From Dioszegia crocea (Eukaryota > Basidiomycota > Tremellomycetes > Tremellales > Bulleribasidiaceae): a stretch of 64,000 bases of DNA. Where the stretch lies: the NCBI GenBank assembly GCA_001600615.1, contig BCKK01000005.1:1203559-1267558 (forward strand), read 5' to 3'. Position numbers and translations under genes: made by a program. The notes below the pieces were generated by a model that saw nothing but the letters and a program-made list of their open reading frames with translations, had not been told where the DNA came from and made no database searches. Position 1 is the stretch's first letter; every line of letters begins with the position of its first letter. Below, in pieces: positions 23,500 through 36,018 of this stretch.

Positions 23500-25412
23500 A
23501 TGTCCTCACAACCCATCGACGAGGACGGTTTCCATTCCATCGCCTGGGATGACGCCCCGTCGGTCCCGCCGAAGGGTGCAACCCATCAGCGTCCAGCCTC
23601 TTCAGGATTCGACATCTCGAGCGAGTCGTCTGATAATGGCTTTGAGACCATATCGCCTGTATCTCCAGGCTCTGCATCGGGATCAGGATTTACCGGAAAT
23701 GCAGGCGCGTCGACTGATACGGTCAAGCAACCGCGCCACCGGTCTGATGTCGAGGCGACCAGAGAACATGCAGAGGTGGATGGGACGGAGTGGGGAGGGA
23801 GGTGGATGGTTATTGAGGTGAAAGACCCTGTCAAGGAGCATGAAGGGAGCAAGGATATGTTTGTCAGCTACGCGGTGCGCACTAGGGTGAGTCGCGAAGG
23901 AAGCCTTGGTTCACGCGCCGCTCAGGACGGTATAAAGAAGCCGCATTGGAGAAGACGCACTGACCCCCAGACGAACCTTCAAAACTTCCATCAGGATACT
24001 TCGGTCGTACGACGTCGATTCCAGGACTTTGCTTTCCTACGTGAACACCTGGTCAAGGCGTTCCCAGCGTGTATCGTACCGCCCATTCCGGACAAGCACC
24101 GCCTAGGTATGCTGCTCTCCCCATATAGCCTCCTCATGTAGGGGCCATACAGCTGACCCTCTAGAGTATATCAAAGGAGACAGGTTCTCTCCCGAGTTCA
24201 TCGAAAAGAGGCGAATGGAGTGAGTTTGCCTTTTGCGTTCCGTTGTGGGCCCCAAGCTGACCCTACAGCCTGCAACGATTCGCGGACAGGATAGCGCGTC
24301 ACCCGACATTACAACGCAGCAAGCTCGTCAATGATTTCCTAACCAGTACAGAATGGGTATGTCCACCTTTTACTCGGCTGACAGTAGACTGTGGCGAAGC
24401 ATCACCATATATCCCACCCTCCACCCGACTCGCACATCTCCATGATGGACAGTCTGAGCGATACTTTGGTGAATGCCTTCAGCAAGGTGCGGAAACCCGA
24501 TGCGCGATTTGTTGAAATGAGCGAAGAGCTCGAGCGATTCGAAGAGGGCTTGACGGGGGTGGAGCGATTAGTCGGCCGAGGAAAGAACAGGGTTGACGGT
24601 AAGTCAATTCATAGAATGGGGTGCCGCGCGCTCATCCGAGAATCGACTGACAATTAATCCAGATCTCGCTGCAGATTATCAAGACATGGCAGCTGCATAT
24701 CAGACACTGGGATATCTTGAAAGCGGAATCACCGAACCCCTCAACCGATTCGCCGAGAAGATGCTCGACTTCTCTGCGCTGCTCAAGCACAACGTAAGCC
24801 TCGCCTCAACTCCGCTGACCCCAGAACTCAACCACAACCGAACCGCTCCTCCACTCGTCCCAATCCCTTCTCGCCCACTCCACCTCACACCGCGCCGTCA
24901 TTAAATTGCGAGATCAGAAGCAGCTCGACTTTGAGGAACTATCCGCATACCTTTCGGCGATTGTTTCGGAGCGTGACAGATTAGCGGCTGTTCAGACGGG
25001 GCACGCTGGCGGGCCAGTAGGATTGGGAACCTACCTCCGAGACCAAGTGGACAAGATCAGAGGTACGGATGATATACATACCCGGAGAGAGCGAATTAGA
25101 AAGATGGATACGAAGATTACAGAGGTGAGCAGGACTACAATCACGCTGATGATCAGTTGCAAGAAGCAGTGACGACTGCACACGAGACATCCAATGCATT
25201 CTCGGATGAAGTGCTGAAGGAGCATCAATACTTTGAGATGAACAAGCAAGAGGAGATGCGCGAGATGCTGCAGTCGTATGCGGATGGCCAGGTCGAGATG
25301 TTGAGGCGATCGATGGAGGATTGGGATCGGGTGAGTCGGTTTTGTCTCTCACCGGGCTTGCTGATAAGTGCAGATCATCCCAGTCTTGCAACGGATAAGG
25401 GTGGATGTTTAG
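23500..25412 (+). CDS. SNX4: Sorting nexin Snx4/Atg24 (PX-BAR)
   Basis: Snx4 binds PI3P on endosomes, recycles cargo such as SNAREs to the Golgi and assists selective autophagy. The start is ATG at 23500 (MSSQPIDEDGFHSIAWDDAP) and TAG ends at 25412. A Ser-rich N-terminus leads to the PX domain: SYAVRTR, then SVVRRRFQDFAFLREHLVKA, FPACIVPPIPDKHRLEYIKG and SPEFIEKRRMDLQRFADRIA. A BAR domain follows with coiled helices (EMSEELERFEEGLTGVERLV, DMAAAYQTLGYLESGITEPL, DFEELSAYLSAIVSERDRLA, EMREMLQSYADGQVEMLRRS). It ends IIPVLQRIRVDV. The intron at 23887-23970 is 84 bases, in frame and without stops, but removing it restores the family's PX spacing. Confidence 0.93.
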
Positions 25413-27025
25413 GTAGGGAGGGCCTTGTGCTAAGATTCATGTTTACCGGATGTATGAGAGCTGTGCTTGCAAGACCAGCCTGCCGACAGTGCCGATACAG
25501 TATGCATACCCTGGATGGCGATAAGACGCTTCGGAGCGGGACAAAGAACGTTTGATCGATTTCTGAAACGTGCCTGCCATCAACCCGATAGGGTTTGGAA
25601 AACCTTGAACCGCCGCTGATAGCCGGCGGGTGGCGAATCTAGAAAGTCATAGAAGATGAGGGAATTCTCACCAGAATCATCCTTGTATGCACTTTTTGCA
25701 TGCAGTCACAGCAAAGCCACCATGAGGCCTTTGTAAAGACGTCAGATACCGTCCGGAGCATACCACTTTGAGCGGCATTGGCGAAAACAGACGCAAACAG
25801 CCAAAATAGGAAATGACGCAATCCCCTCAACACGTCAAATCGAGTCATTTTTGGATGACCCGAAAAGGTTTCAGGTCAAGCAGGGCCAAGGGGAAACAAC
25901 ACCTGGGCCGTACACTAACGAAGGGAAGAAACTTTGGACGTGATGTTGCATGTATACTCATAATTCCCTTCTGCATTTGATCGTTGTGAAGGCTTGTCGA
26001 CCGAACAGAAGGTGAGTGAAGATTCTGAAACGCGGCCGATATCGAACGTGCCTCTTGTGCCTGGACCTGGAGAATATTTCGGATCTGGCGAGGAGGTGGA
26101 CAACTCAATGCAAGGTCGCAGAGTCATGGGACGAGCGTAGGCGGGCAGGACTAAGCCTTGACCGAAGATGCTGGGAAAATATCCATGTGAAGGGATCTAT
26201 GAAAGTACGGCCCGGTACGGGATGGCGCTGGCCGATTTGGGCATGTGTCGGCAGTATCGGTAGTGCGACTTCTGCCAAATTTCTTTCCCCCAAACCCCCA
26301 GCGTATATAGACTCAGAATTCAATCAGTCGTGAGAACTTAGCTCATCCCTGTAGTCCTGACCCACCATACCTACCCTGATACCACTGTCAAAATTTTCAT
26401 CAATCGAAACTGCAGGATCGTCCTGCCCATCTTCGGCCGACATTCCATTGGACATATTCGTCTGCCCAGCTCTGGACATATTTCAACTTCACCCTGGCCC
26501 ACCTTTCCCCCACCCGTCTCAAAGTCCCCTTTCATCCTTTGTCCTGAAACACCACCGGACCCCTTTGAGACCCCCCTTATCCTCACCCCCTCGGTCAAAC
26601 CCGAAAATTTCCAGCTCGACCTCACCTCTTTCCCTTCACAACCGCCCAAACGTAACCCTGGAACGCGTTTACGGGGCCGCTGCCGACGTTCCAGCCTCAT
26701 ACTCGGCATAGCTGTGCATTCAGGGCCACAGAAGAAAGGGACAGGCAGGCTGTATCGTGTCGGAGTCGGCGGTCGGATCTAGGCTGTGCGTTTGGACTGA
26801 GCGTCAACGGTTTAGAGCTCAGTTGCGGCACTGCTGTCGGGGATATAAGACCAGAGACATCTGTGAGTATCTCGACTTCACCATCCTCCCCCAAAAATCT
26901 CCACTCCCAAAAAAGACTATTGTCACTCCATAACCCAAAAGTCCTCATTTATCCTTATTCGAATCCAACTCATGTCCTGCCAGCTTTCTTCACCTCTGCT
27001 TCATAGCCCAGCTGTTCTATCGACC
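25413..27025. other. Long gene-poor stretch with weak coding-like frames
   Basis: About 1.6 kb without a confident gene. Between about 26324 and 26948 on the minus strand, three successive frames look coding-like (starting at 26948, at about 26632 and at 26479), but I could not connect them by splicing without a stop codon. The part 25413-26300 shows only short, unrecognised frames. A TATATA lies near 26303. The last 80 bases are the ECL1-like leader. Confidence 0.35.
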
Positions 27026-28248
27026 ATGTTCGAGGAGTCTTCCGAGTGCTTCATCTGCCGCGAACCAACCCGGGCTGGAGAGTGAGTCTACTGTTCAGAT
27101 CTGTGTGACTATCGCTGATCCCCAGTCTGTACTGCTCCGCCCTGTGCAGAGCCCAAGACACCGGCAAACAGGGCGCTCTCAAAAATGTCCCTATCCACCT
27201 CACATCCCATCTACCCGCCGCCATCTCTCCCCTCTTCCGTCCCCAGGTGTCCCTACAACACACACCCAGGATGCCACCAAGCTCTTCGTCCTCATCATCA
27301 GGCTCCCTCTCCCCCAAAAGCCCAGTGACAAATCCCTCTGGCTTCGAAATCCCCGCCAGAGAAACTTTCGATCTTGGTCCTCCCGCCTACCCAAACTCCC
27401 ACCTTCACTTCTCAGGTTCGGTTCCGGTCAAGATTCCCACTCTTGCCCCTCGGCCCACTCCCGCACCCCCACCCGCACCGTCTCACGGCGCAGTCTACGG
27501 CACATCCATCGACACACTGCGATTCGGCCGCAAGCCCTCACTCATCAACTCGGTGACATCTCCCAACGCCCTCCTTGCCCGATGCGCATGTGGCAAACCT
27601 GCCAACCATGCCATGCGGGCGACAAGCAGAGAACGGGGAGCTGAGACTGAGTTCTCGAGGTTATCCCTCGGCTCATCCGCTGTACACCGAGAAAAGCGTA
27701 CCCCGTCCGATTCCAACGGCCACTCCCGGATGATCGACCGTCGTTCCATCTCGGGACATGGTACGCCTGCTTTCGAGCCGATCCAATTCGGCAGTGGATC
27801 AGGCTCTTCCGCTCTGTCTCGCTCTCGATCAGATCCCCTCCATCCCAAACTCCACAGTCGCACTCATGCCAACGGCTACCCAGAAGAAGCCGTCTCGCCA
27901 AGTCGCAGAGCGTCCGTTACAGAGTCGGCTCGTCCTGCCGCAAGTCGCGAAGCGGGCGACAGGGGACGATCGAGGGAGCGCATCAAGCATGCCCTCGAGG
28001 CAGCTGGGGACGCGTTGAGAAATCCAACGGACAGGGAGCCTGCACCTTCGCGGTCAAGGCACAGGCGGGATGAGCGGGAGAGGGAGAAGGCGTCCAGGAG
28101 GGAACAGGGACCACCGCGTCAGAGTCCATCTTTGGCTCCCATCGACCCGGCGCCAATCGTTCCGACTGGATACAGGGGGATTGGGGCGGATGATGGGATC
28201 GCACCAAGTCCACTCAGGGCCGGCTGGAGAAGTCCTAGGAAGGCATAG
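27026..28248 (+). CDS. Ecl1-like zinc-binding life-span regulator family protein
   Basis: Ecl1-family proteins are small fungal factors that extend chronological life span on starvation in fission yeast and bind zinc through clustered cysteines. Two exons (27026-27081, 27126-28248) total 392 residues. The N-terminal motif ECFICREPTRAGDLYCSALC gives the C-x2-C ... C-x3-C pattern of the family, formed only after the intron is removed. A further CACG motif lies near residue 180 (LLARCACGKPANHA). The rest is Ser/Pro/Arg-rich and low in predicted structure (SRSRSDPLHPK, REREKASRREQ), with several RS dipeptides. At 392 residues it is several times larger than yeast Ecl1, so only the N-terminal zinc motif supports the family assignment. 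Confidence 0.7.
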
Positions 28249-28685
28249 GGAGAAGCGGAGAGTCGAAAAAAGGGGCAAGCCTCACCACCACCACTTACAT
28301 TTGCATAGATTCTGGTTATACTAGACATTACACACAAAACACACTTCATAGCGTCTCCCCAGATGTATGAAACCATCACTGCACAGGCAGCTGGTCCATG
28401 GTAGTTGCTATAGAGTACGAGTACTGATCGTATATGCCTCTTTGAGCATACCTCCATGCCGTTAGCGTGTTTTGACGGCGATGGCCGCTGCCGTAACCCA
28501 CCGAGACGCGTTTGTCAAAAGATGAACGCGCTTCAGACACTGTTGTTGCCATCACTCACACACTCAGACCTACCATCTCGTTGTCAGGGCCACTCACTGC
28601 TTGTTGCTGGCTGGATCCTTCCATTGAGACGAATCTCTATCGCCCATTCGCCATCTTGAGTCTCTTGATTCGCCCCACGGCTGAC
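28249..28685. other. Intergenic, CAF-1 promoter region
   Basis: About 440 bases between the ECL1-like stop and the CAF-1 start. An open frame runs in phase into the CAF-1 ATG from 28512, so the true start could lie upstream; no independent gene is seen. Confidence 0.4.
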
Positions 28686-31600
28686 ATGACCGCGCCCAGC
28701 CCGCGGAATCTCGAACCCATGACTCCGAGCCTGAGCGCGGATAACATGCCCACGACAGCTCAAGGAGCATCAGAGAAGAGCGTTTCTTCTACTCCACCGC
28801 TGAAACGCAAGATTGACGACGATGGTGAGCTACCTGATCCCGACCCATCCTAGGTGCGAAACTCATCATTTAGGCTCTGGGAATGCTACGCGTTCGTCAG
28901 CCAGCGAGGGCAAAGAGAATGACCGTGCGGGCGAGAAGAGGGCACGAATCGACATGACCAATATGCCTTCTTCCCCTCTGCCCTTTCCTCCTTCTACCTC
29001 TCACCACTCCACATCCAACACCGCGGGGCCAAGCTCAAACGGCTCGACCCGTCAGCTGGTCACGCTAGCACAGGGTGCGCTGCGCCTGGAACAAGCTGCA
29101 CATGTCTTCGCGATACCACGGAGAAGTGCGTCACTGCCAATTACCCTCAACGCTGTAGCTGACACTTCGCAGAAATGCTTGGTCTTGAGGCGTTCTTGTA
29201 TGATGTGCAGGATGGCAAGGTACAGATAGATGAGGGTTTACCGGAAGAGTATCACTCGGTGATAGTGATGGCAGGTCAGGAATCGTAAGCATCCTGGCCG
29301 CTCACTGTCTGCGGAGCTAACACCTATAGATCACTCATTGGCCCTGGACATCTCATCAACCACATCAAGAAGGTGCTGGACTTGAAGGATCTTTCAGGTC
29401 AGCTCTGTGCTTGGTACACTCCTGCAGTACACAAGCTGACAAGTCAGGCGTCATCCCGTCAAACGTCTGGTCCAACCTTGTAGAGACCCTCTTTCGACAA
29501 AAACACTACGGAGTCATACCCGCCGACATTGCCAAACTATGCCCGGATGTCACCAAGATTCCCGCATCTCTGCAGATCCGACGATGGGAGGCCAAGAAGC
29601 CATCGGTGCATTTCGATGAGCAACAGCTACCGATCGTCCGTGCACGAATGGCTGAACGAGCTGCGGCGAGAGAAGAGGTGGTGCGGATGTTGGGCGGTAT
29701 GAGTGCCGAGCAGCTGGATGGTTTGCTTAAGGGTTCTCAGAACGCCAAGGGGAGAGCGAGCGATGCTGGCAAGGAGGGGAAGTTGTCCGAGGTGAGTTAC
29801 CCAGTGGAGATGCCTGGTAGGTTTTGGCTGATGTCATAGTCACCTGCACCGGCCACAGATAGGAAGAGCCGAGAGGGGACAGCTGCGAGTGTACAGTCTG
29901 GGAGGAGCGCGTCGCCGGTCAAGAAGAGCAAGATGACACCAGAAGAGGTGAGCTTCTAGAGCCGCTATCACCGTGGTCCAAAGCTGACTTGCCAGGAGGA
30001 GGCCGCGCGAGTGAAGACGGAAGAGCGAGAAGCGAAACAGGCGGTCAAAGAGGAGAAGCGTAAGCAGAAGGAAGAAAAAGAAGCGTAAGTTTATGTATGC
30101 CAGTTTTCGGAAACAAGCTTACCAGGACAGTGCCAAACTAGCAGAAGTGCAGAAGAAAGACGCACTCCTGGCAAAGCAAAAGCAGACCATGAACTCATTC
30201 TTCAAGCCGAAAGCCGTCGTCAAACCCGTATCAGTCAGCAAGCCGAGTGTGGCTGGGCCTTCTAGTCAGTTTCCAACAGCTTCACTTGCGCCGGGTGTTG
30301 ACTTTAAGCTGACATGTAGAACCGGCAAAAATACAAGTTAGCGACTTCGATCGGGTGTTCAAACCTATCGCTTTCAGACCAAATGTCGAATGGGCACCTG
30401 TCAACCGGTTCAGATACAAGCGTCGCTCAGTCACGCCGGAGGAGACGCGTCAGGAATCCGAGGACTGGCAAGTCTCAGGTAAGTTCATTTAAGCTTCGCG
30501 GTGTAGAGCGATTCGAGCTGACTGTCCAGAACACGTCAAACACCTAGTCAAGAAGTCTGGCGTCAAATCTTGTTCCAGAGCGCGCCTACCCAAGGGGCTC
30601 AAATCGGCACCGCCATTTGGATCTGTTGGTGATGTGTGGCTTGAACATCAGGATGCGCTTGATCCGCGTAAAGTTCTGAATCAGCTCAAGAATCAGAGAA
30701 AATTTCCATGGAAGACTCTGGCTTTTGATGGGCAGGTCCGACCTCCTTATTCTGGTGAGTTGTCAGTAGCGTTTCGAATAAGAAGACCTCGAAGCTCACA
30801 TTCCTAGGTACATTTACCAAAAAGTCAATCGTCGTTGGTCCCCGAACCCCCTTCGCCCAAGATCCGATGTTTGACTATTCATATGATTCGGGGGACGACT
30901 GGCAGGATGACGAAGGCGGTGAAGACGTCGATGACAATGCCAACCTCGAGCCGGAAGAGCAAGAGGAGGATGACGGAGAGGACGAGGGTGAATTCGATGA
31001 TTGGCTAGACGATTCGGACGACGTCGTGGTTGCGGATTCCGGAGACCGGACTACACCTATGGAGATTGACGGTGACGCGCCGGTTTTCGTCAGTGGTGGC
31101 GAGTCGAGTCGGGCACCTGCCCAAGTCAAGGTGGTGAAGAAGAAAGAGGTCCCTCCTAAGCGTGTGGTGAAGGTCACACCAACTTGGAGGGGACCATTAT
31201 GGGAGCGTGAGATTGGAGAGGGGAATGAGGGGATGGAAATGTACAGGATTCAACTTTTGAACGGTAAGTCTTCTTGACCGGTGTGGGTTGGCATCAGCTG
31301 ATGTGGCAGACACCCCCGATTCGATAGACCCATTCACATACACTTCGTCAGATCCTACACCACTATACAAACCCACATTTTCGACCATATCCGTCGGTAT
31401 CTTCAATTCAGTCAAAACTTTACTGGCGGTGGACACAGTGCACGAGTCTGCCCCTGCTCTGGATCGCAAACCCCCACCACGCCCATCGGACCTGAGCGCG
31501 ATCGCCCCGCCTCCCAGAACATCACTTGACGCCCCGCCAGCGGCAGTCTCAGCCGCCGGTCCTCCCAAAACCAAACCTTCCGGACCAAAGATTGCTTTCC

Positions 31601-31839
31601 CCACCTCCCACCTTCCCGAACTTCTCCGCCTCGTCGAAGGGAACAAGGCACTTCGAATCGGTGACCTCATCACCCAGCTCAAGACGCATTTTGAGCACGT
31701 CTCGACTAAAATTGCTATTGAGTTCAAGTTGAAGGAGGTTGCGGTGAAAGAGGGCAGGGCGAGTAATACCGTTTGGAGAGTACTTCCAGAGGCTTGGGTG
31801 AGTTTGGAACTGTGGAAGATGTTGAACTTTGCTGATTGA
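28686..31839 (+). CDS. RLF2: Chromatin assembly factor 1 large subunit (p150/Cac1)
   Basis: CAF-1 deposits H3-H4 behind replication forks with PCNA. The model starts at ATG 28686 (MTAPSPRNLEPMTPSLSADN) and ends with a stop at 31837-31839. After a disordered N-terminus there is a segment from IDEGLPEEYHSVIVMAG to LIGPGHLINHIKKVLDLKDL, then a charged KER-like region (EEREAKQAVKEEKRKQKEEK). A PCNA-box-like KQTMNSFFKPK lies near 30188. The hallmark p150 core follows: GTFTKKSIVVGPRTPFAQDP, MFDYSYDSGDDWQDDEGGED and a long acidic stretch. The C-terminal winged-helix-like domain is LPELLRLVEGNKALRIGDLI to KEVAVKEGRASNTVWRVLPE. The alternative in-frame start upstream cannot be ruled out. Confidence 0.9.
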
Positions 31840-32045
31840 CCAGAGTTCCGTTGGGTTGGCACCACCATCTAGAGACGCTATGGTGATTGATATGTAAAAA
31901 TGGGTTGGGATTTGGGGTAGCAAGTAGTTTGCGGTGTATATTATCTGATTCAGTGGCGGTCCACAGTATGCGCGAATCTTGACATTCGCTAGAGTTACAT
32001 TGGTTCTACATGCAGATTGTACATGGTACAGTTATCAAGATCGCG

Positions 32046-33370
32046 CTACTCGCCCTGAGCTTTAGATGCATCGATAGATGTCTGACCTAAAGCCATGGTC
32101 AGACTTTCCACCTCGTCCACTTCATCCTCGCTCCCTGCCGCGTCGTCCCCCTCCTCTTCATCCCAATCTTGGTGATTCGGATTCGCCTTCAACAGATCTC
32201 CATCGTCATATGCACCTGAAGCATCAGCCGACGACCCTTAGCGTCAAAAGGAGACTAACGTTTCTCCCTCTTGCGCAATTCTGCATCCCGCACCTGCTCC
32301 TCTTGTATCCTTTCTTGCATCACCACCATCTCCTCTGACGTCTTGCAGGTTCTGTACCGCTTGATGAGATGTGCATTCATCTTATAGAATGAATGTCCCC
32401 AGGAGAATTTGGATAATCTAGCAGTCAGCTCTAAGTCTCGGCTATGGCAAGCGAAGATCCTGCTAGCTTACAGGTGCTCAGCCCAATCATCGTGCCCTGT
32501 GATATAGAATCCAGCGGCCAAAGCTTCGACGCAGTTCAGCCGCCATGGTCGACCATAGTTGACAGGATTTGTAGCGATGAGGTAGGGTACTGCTCGTCAG
32601 CGCAAGGTTCCTTCGAGGCTTGGTATATACGCACATAACCTCTCATATGGCCCCTTGATCTTCCCAAATGGGACCTCGTCCAATCTTGCCCAACTACACT
32701 CCACCACCGCAAGCCCACTCAACATGATGATCTCGTCATCGCAAGGTGCTATCGGTTTCTTGCCTTTCGGCCTGTGAAGATCAGCTTTGGCCACCTCCGG
32801 CGAGACTGTGTACCCAGTCTAATGTTCTAAGCTCACGTCAAGACTATTCCCCTAAATCTCTGCCCTATCCGCATACTCGTACACAATCCATGCCGCGCCA
32901 ATTTCTTCCCTGAACATCGCTTCGGGTCACAATGGTCGAAATCCCACATAGCGACCGGTACGCCAATTGTCACCGGCACGATTTCCTCCTCTTCTGACGT
33001 CTCGTCTCCTTCGCCTTCCTCATCTTCTGCCTCCTCGTCATCGTCATCATCTTCATCAGAAGCTTCAGTACGACGAGCTCGACGAGCACCCGAAGTCGAA
33101 CCAGCGGTGGATGATTCTACCGCCCATCAGTCGAGTCCAAATACCGTAGTATACAGACATACCTGCCTCGTCCGAGCTATCTTCGTCAAGCGGTACGACA
33201 ACACTATCAGGCTTCGCCCCAAACATGCTGGCGTCCGCTGGACCGAATGTCGACCGCGCAGATCGTCCGCCTCCACCTCGTCCTCCACCGGCGCCACCCC
33301 CTCTGCCCCTGCCTCGACCTCTGCCTCTCCCGCCGCTGGATTGGTTCTTTTCTTTGGAGGGTTTGCCCAT
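32046..33370 (-). CDS. TSR3: 18S rRNA aminocarboxypropyltransferase Tsr3
   Basis: Tsr3 transfers the aminocarboxypropyl group of S-adenosylmethionine to the hypermodified 18S rRNA pseudouridine late in 40S maturation. Exon 1 is 33370-33163 and exon 2 is 33116-32837; further exons end at a TAG at 32046-32048. The N-terminus is Gly/Arg-rich ([20 protein letters not shown]), followed by an acidic Glu/Asp tract. The conserved core is [79 protein letters not shown] and [20 protein letters not shown], then [14 protein letters not shown]. The acidic tail ends [10 protein letters not shown]. The RGG-rich leader is not part of the catalytic core. Confidence 0.94.
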
Positions 33371-33580
33371 TCTGCCGTTGTCTCAGATACTCGTTAGTGT
33401 TCTACTGGGATGGGTATGAGAGGTATAGCAACAGCAACGCTACCCTGCTGTTCGTCGAATTTTGCTGGAACAGGTCACGTGGTATCTCCCCCCCAATCTC
33501 GACCCGAAAGATGATATTGATTCCATCTGTCCATTGTCCTAGATTGGAAAGCCACAGCGTATAAGCTCGCATAGACAAGG

Positions 33581-36018
33581 ATGCCTGGCCCTTCGCCAAA
33601 AGCGCACCAAGTCTTGGTCTACTCAGGGCCCGGCGTTTCCCCCTTATCCCTCTCCCACACCCTACTCACCCTCTCCCTCTTGCTCCTCCCCCACTACACC
33701 GTCCAACCAGCTACGCCCGAGGTGCTCTCGACTCAGCCTTGGGAGCCTGCCTGTGCACTACTTGTCGTCCCTGGAGGGCGGGACTTGCCATATGTGCACG
33801 AAATGAGCGGGAAAAGCGGGATTGCCAGGCGTATCAAGGAATTCGTCAATCTCGGAGGACGATACCTTGGCTTATGTGCCGGAGGGTACTTCGGTGCGGC
33901 GGAAGTCAGGTTTGACGAGGGCGGTGACATGCAGGTGGTGGGAAAGAGGGAGTTGGTATGTTTGCTTCGTACCCTCCTGGAGAGCCCTAATCAGCATACT
34001 GATTCGTAGGCATTCTTTCCGGGAGTTTGCGCTGGACCGACGTACCCTGGTTTTGCCTATGCCGCCGAATCAGGATCTCGGGCTGTACCTCTCGTTGTAA
34101 ATTCCGGAGGTGGATCGTCCCGAACTCTCCGGCATCTATACTATAACGGCGGCGGCCACTTCATCCTGCCCAAACCACATCCAGACGTCGACATTCTCGC
34201 CCGCTACGCCGGCCTGCCCGACGACTCTCCCTCCCCGAATGATGCCATCGCTGCTGTTCTTACTCGGAACGGCAAGGGGAAGGCCATACTCTGCTCTGTT
34301 CATCCAGAATACCCCCTGACGGATCCACCGGCCAGGGACGCAATAGCCAAACTCGAGAATCCCCCTTCGGACGGCGAGGTGGCCGCAGCAGATACCGCTC
34401 GAATAGAGTGGATGATGGAATTGCTCTTGCTCCTTGGCCTTGATCCTCCAAGCAGGAGTAGTGCGACTGAGGCCGCCACAGCTGCGAGCGAAGCCGAGGA
34501 AGAGCAATTGCTGCTACTTCACCCCACCCATCCATCTCCCATTTTCATCTTCCATCTCCCCCTCTTACCCGAAATTGCGTCCTCAGTCTTCAGCGCCCCG
34601 GCCCTTCAGGCAAAACTTGTTGATAGCAAGGATGGCGCTAGGATCCTACGAGACGGGAACGATGAGATCCATATCCTCGACACGCACGCTTTCGGGGGCG
34701 AAAGCAGCTCGGCCGCAACTACCCGTCAGCTCGCCAAAAGACGGCGAGACCAACCCGTCTTCCCACCACTTGTTGACAGGCTATCTCTTGAGCCCTCATC
34801 GACAACTCCACCCGCCCCTCCCCCTCCGGATTTCCACTCACTCCCTAAAACTATGATCACGCCTAGTCCCGATCTGCCATATTCGCCCAGTTGGACCCCG
34901 CTCTTCAATTTCGAAACGTACTGGTCGGAACTTGCAAACGCGCGGAAGGGCAGCGGGAAGAGGCATGGTCAATACCGCAAGGGTCACGATGGGAAGGAGC
35001 GGACGAGCCTGGGCGACCTGGTGTGGTATGCGGAGACAATCACCAGTACGCAGACGATGATTGATCGGTGAGTCATTTCCGATTGCTCAACTAACGTGTA
35101 GGAATCCGATACTACTTTCCAATATCCCAACCCCCCTTGTCTTCCTAGCGACCTTCCAATTAGCAGGCCGAGGCCGCGGGTCTAACGTCTGGCTCTCGCC
35201 TCCCGGCTGCCTCCAATACTCCATCCTCGTCACACTCCCTTCGAAAATGTCCAGCAAGCTAGTCTTCATTCAATACCTCATGGCTTTGGCTGTCGCTGAA
35301 GCTGTCGACCCAGACGGCCGATTAGGCGTACGAATAAAATGGCCAAATGACATCTATGCCGAGGTCGAAGGTGTTGGCGGGACGAAAATGGGCGATGGCA
35401 AGAAGGGCCGAGCAAAGCTGGGCGGAATTCTCGTCAACACAAATTTGATCAATGGGGAATGGAGGATTGTCATTGGGTGCGGCATCAACGTTCTGAATGC
35501 CCTTCCTACCACTTCGCTCAGTCAGCTACATAGCCTCCTAGCGGCAAGAAACCCAGAAAGGGCTTTACCGGCCGCACCGACAATGGAGGGGACGTTTGCA
35601 AGAATTATGGATGCCTTCGAAAGCAAGTGGGAGACGTTCTTGGAGGATGGGGGATTTGGTGGCTTCATGGATGAGTACTATGGAAGATGGCTACATTCGT
35701 GAGTCTTGAGTAACTCTGCGTTGGGGCCTGAGCTTATTTGGCAGAAACCAAGAAGTCACCTTGACTACTGTTGAGCCACATCAAAAACTTCGCATACATT
35801 CCATCACCCCGGATTACGGTTTACTTCGGTGTAAACCGCTCACAGGTTCCACGGGATCGACATCTAGCAGAGGGTTGACACCGTTGTACAGCCGAGGTGA
35901 CTTTGGCGGGGATGACCGATCCTTAATGAGCGGAAAGAAGGGCGAGGAATGGGTGGATCTACAGCCTGATGGGAATTCGTTCGATCTTATGAGTGGACTT
36001 ATCAAGCGGAAGGTCTGA
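33581..36018 (+). CDS. BPL1: Biotin-protein ligase Bpl1 (holocarboxylase synthetase)
   Basis: Bpl1 activates biotin as biotinyl-AMP and attaches it to acetyl-CoA and pyruvate carboxylases. Four exons (33581-33955, 34010-35067, 35102-35698, 35745-36018) total 767 residues. The N-terminal glutamine-amidotransferase-like domain (QVLVYSGPGVSPLSLSHTLL, GGRYLGLCAGGYFGAAEVRF) is typical of fungal Bpl1. The catalytic domain holds QLAGRGRGSNVWLSPPGCLQ (ATP/biotin loop), RIKWPNDIYAEVEG, KLGGILVNTNLINGEWRIVI and GCGINVLNALPTTS. A C-terminal cap ends SFDLMSGLIKRKV. The start codon is about 210 bases from the divergent TSR3 start, so the two probably share a promoter region. Confidence 0.95.

Noticed and set aside
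27105..27901. Long alternative frames overlapping the ECL1-like gene on both strands
   Set aside because: They arise from the Pro/Ser/Arg-rich, stop-poor composition; only one frame joins to the cysteine motif after splicing.
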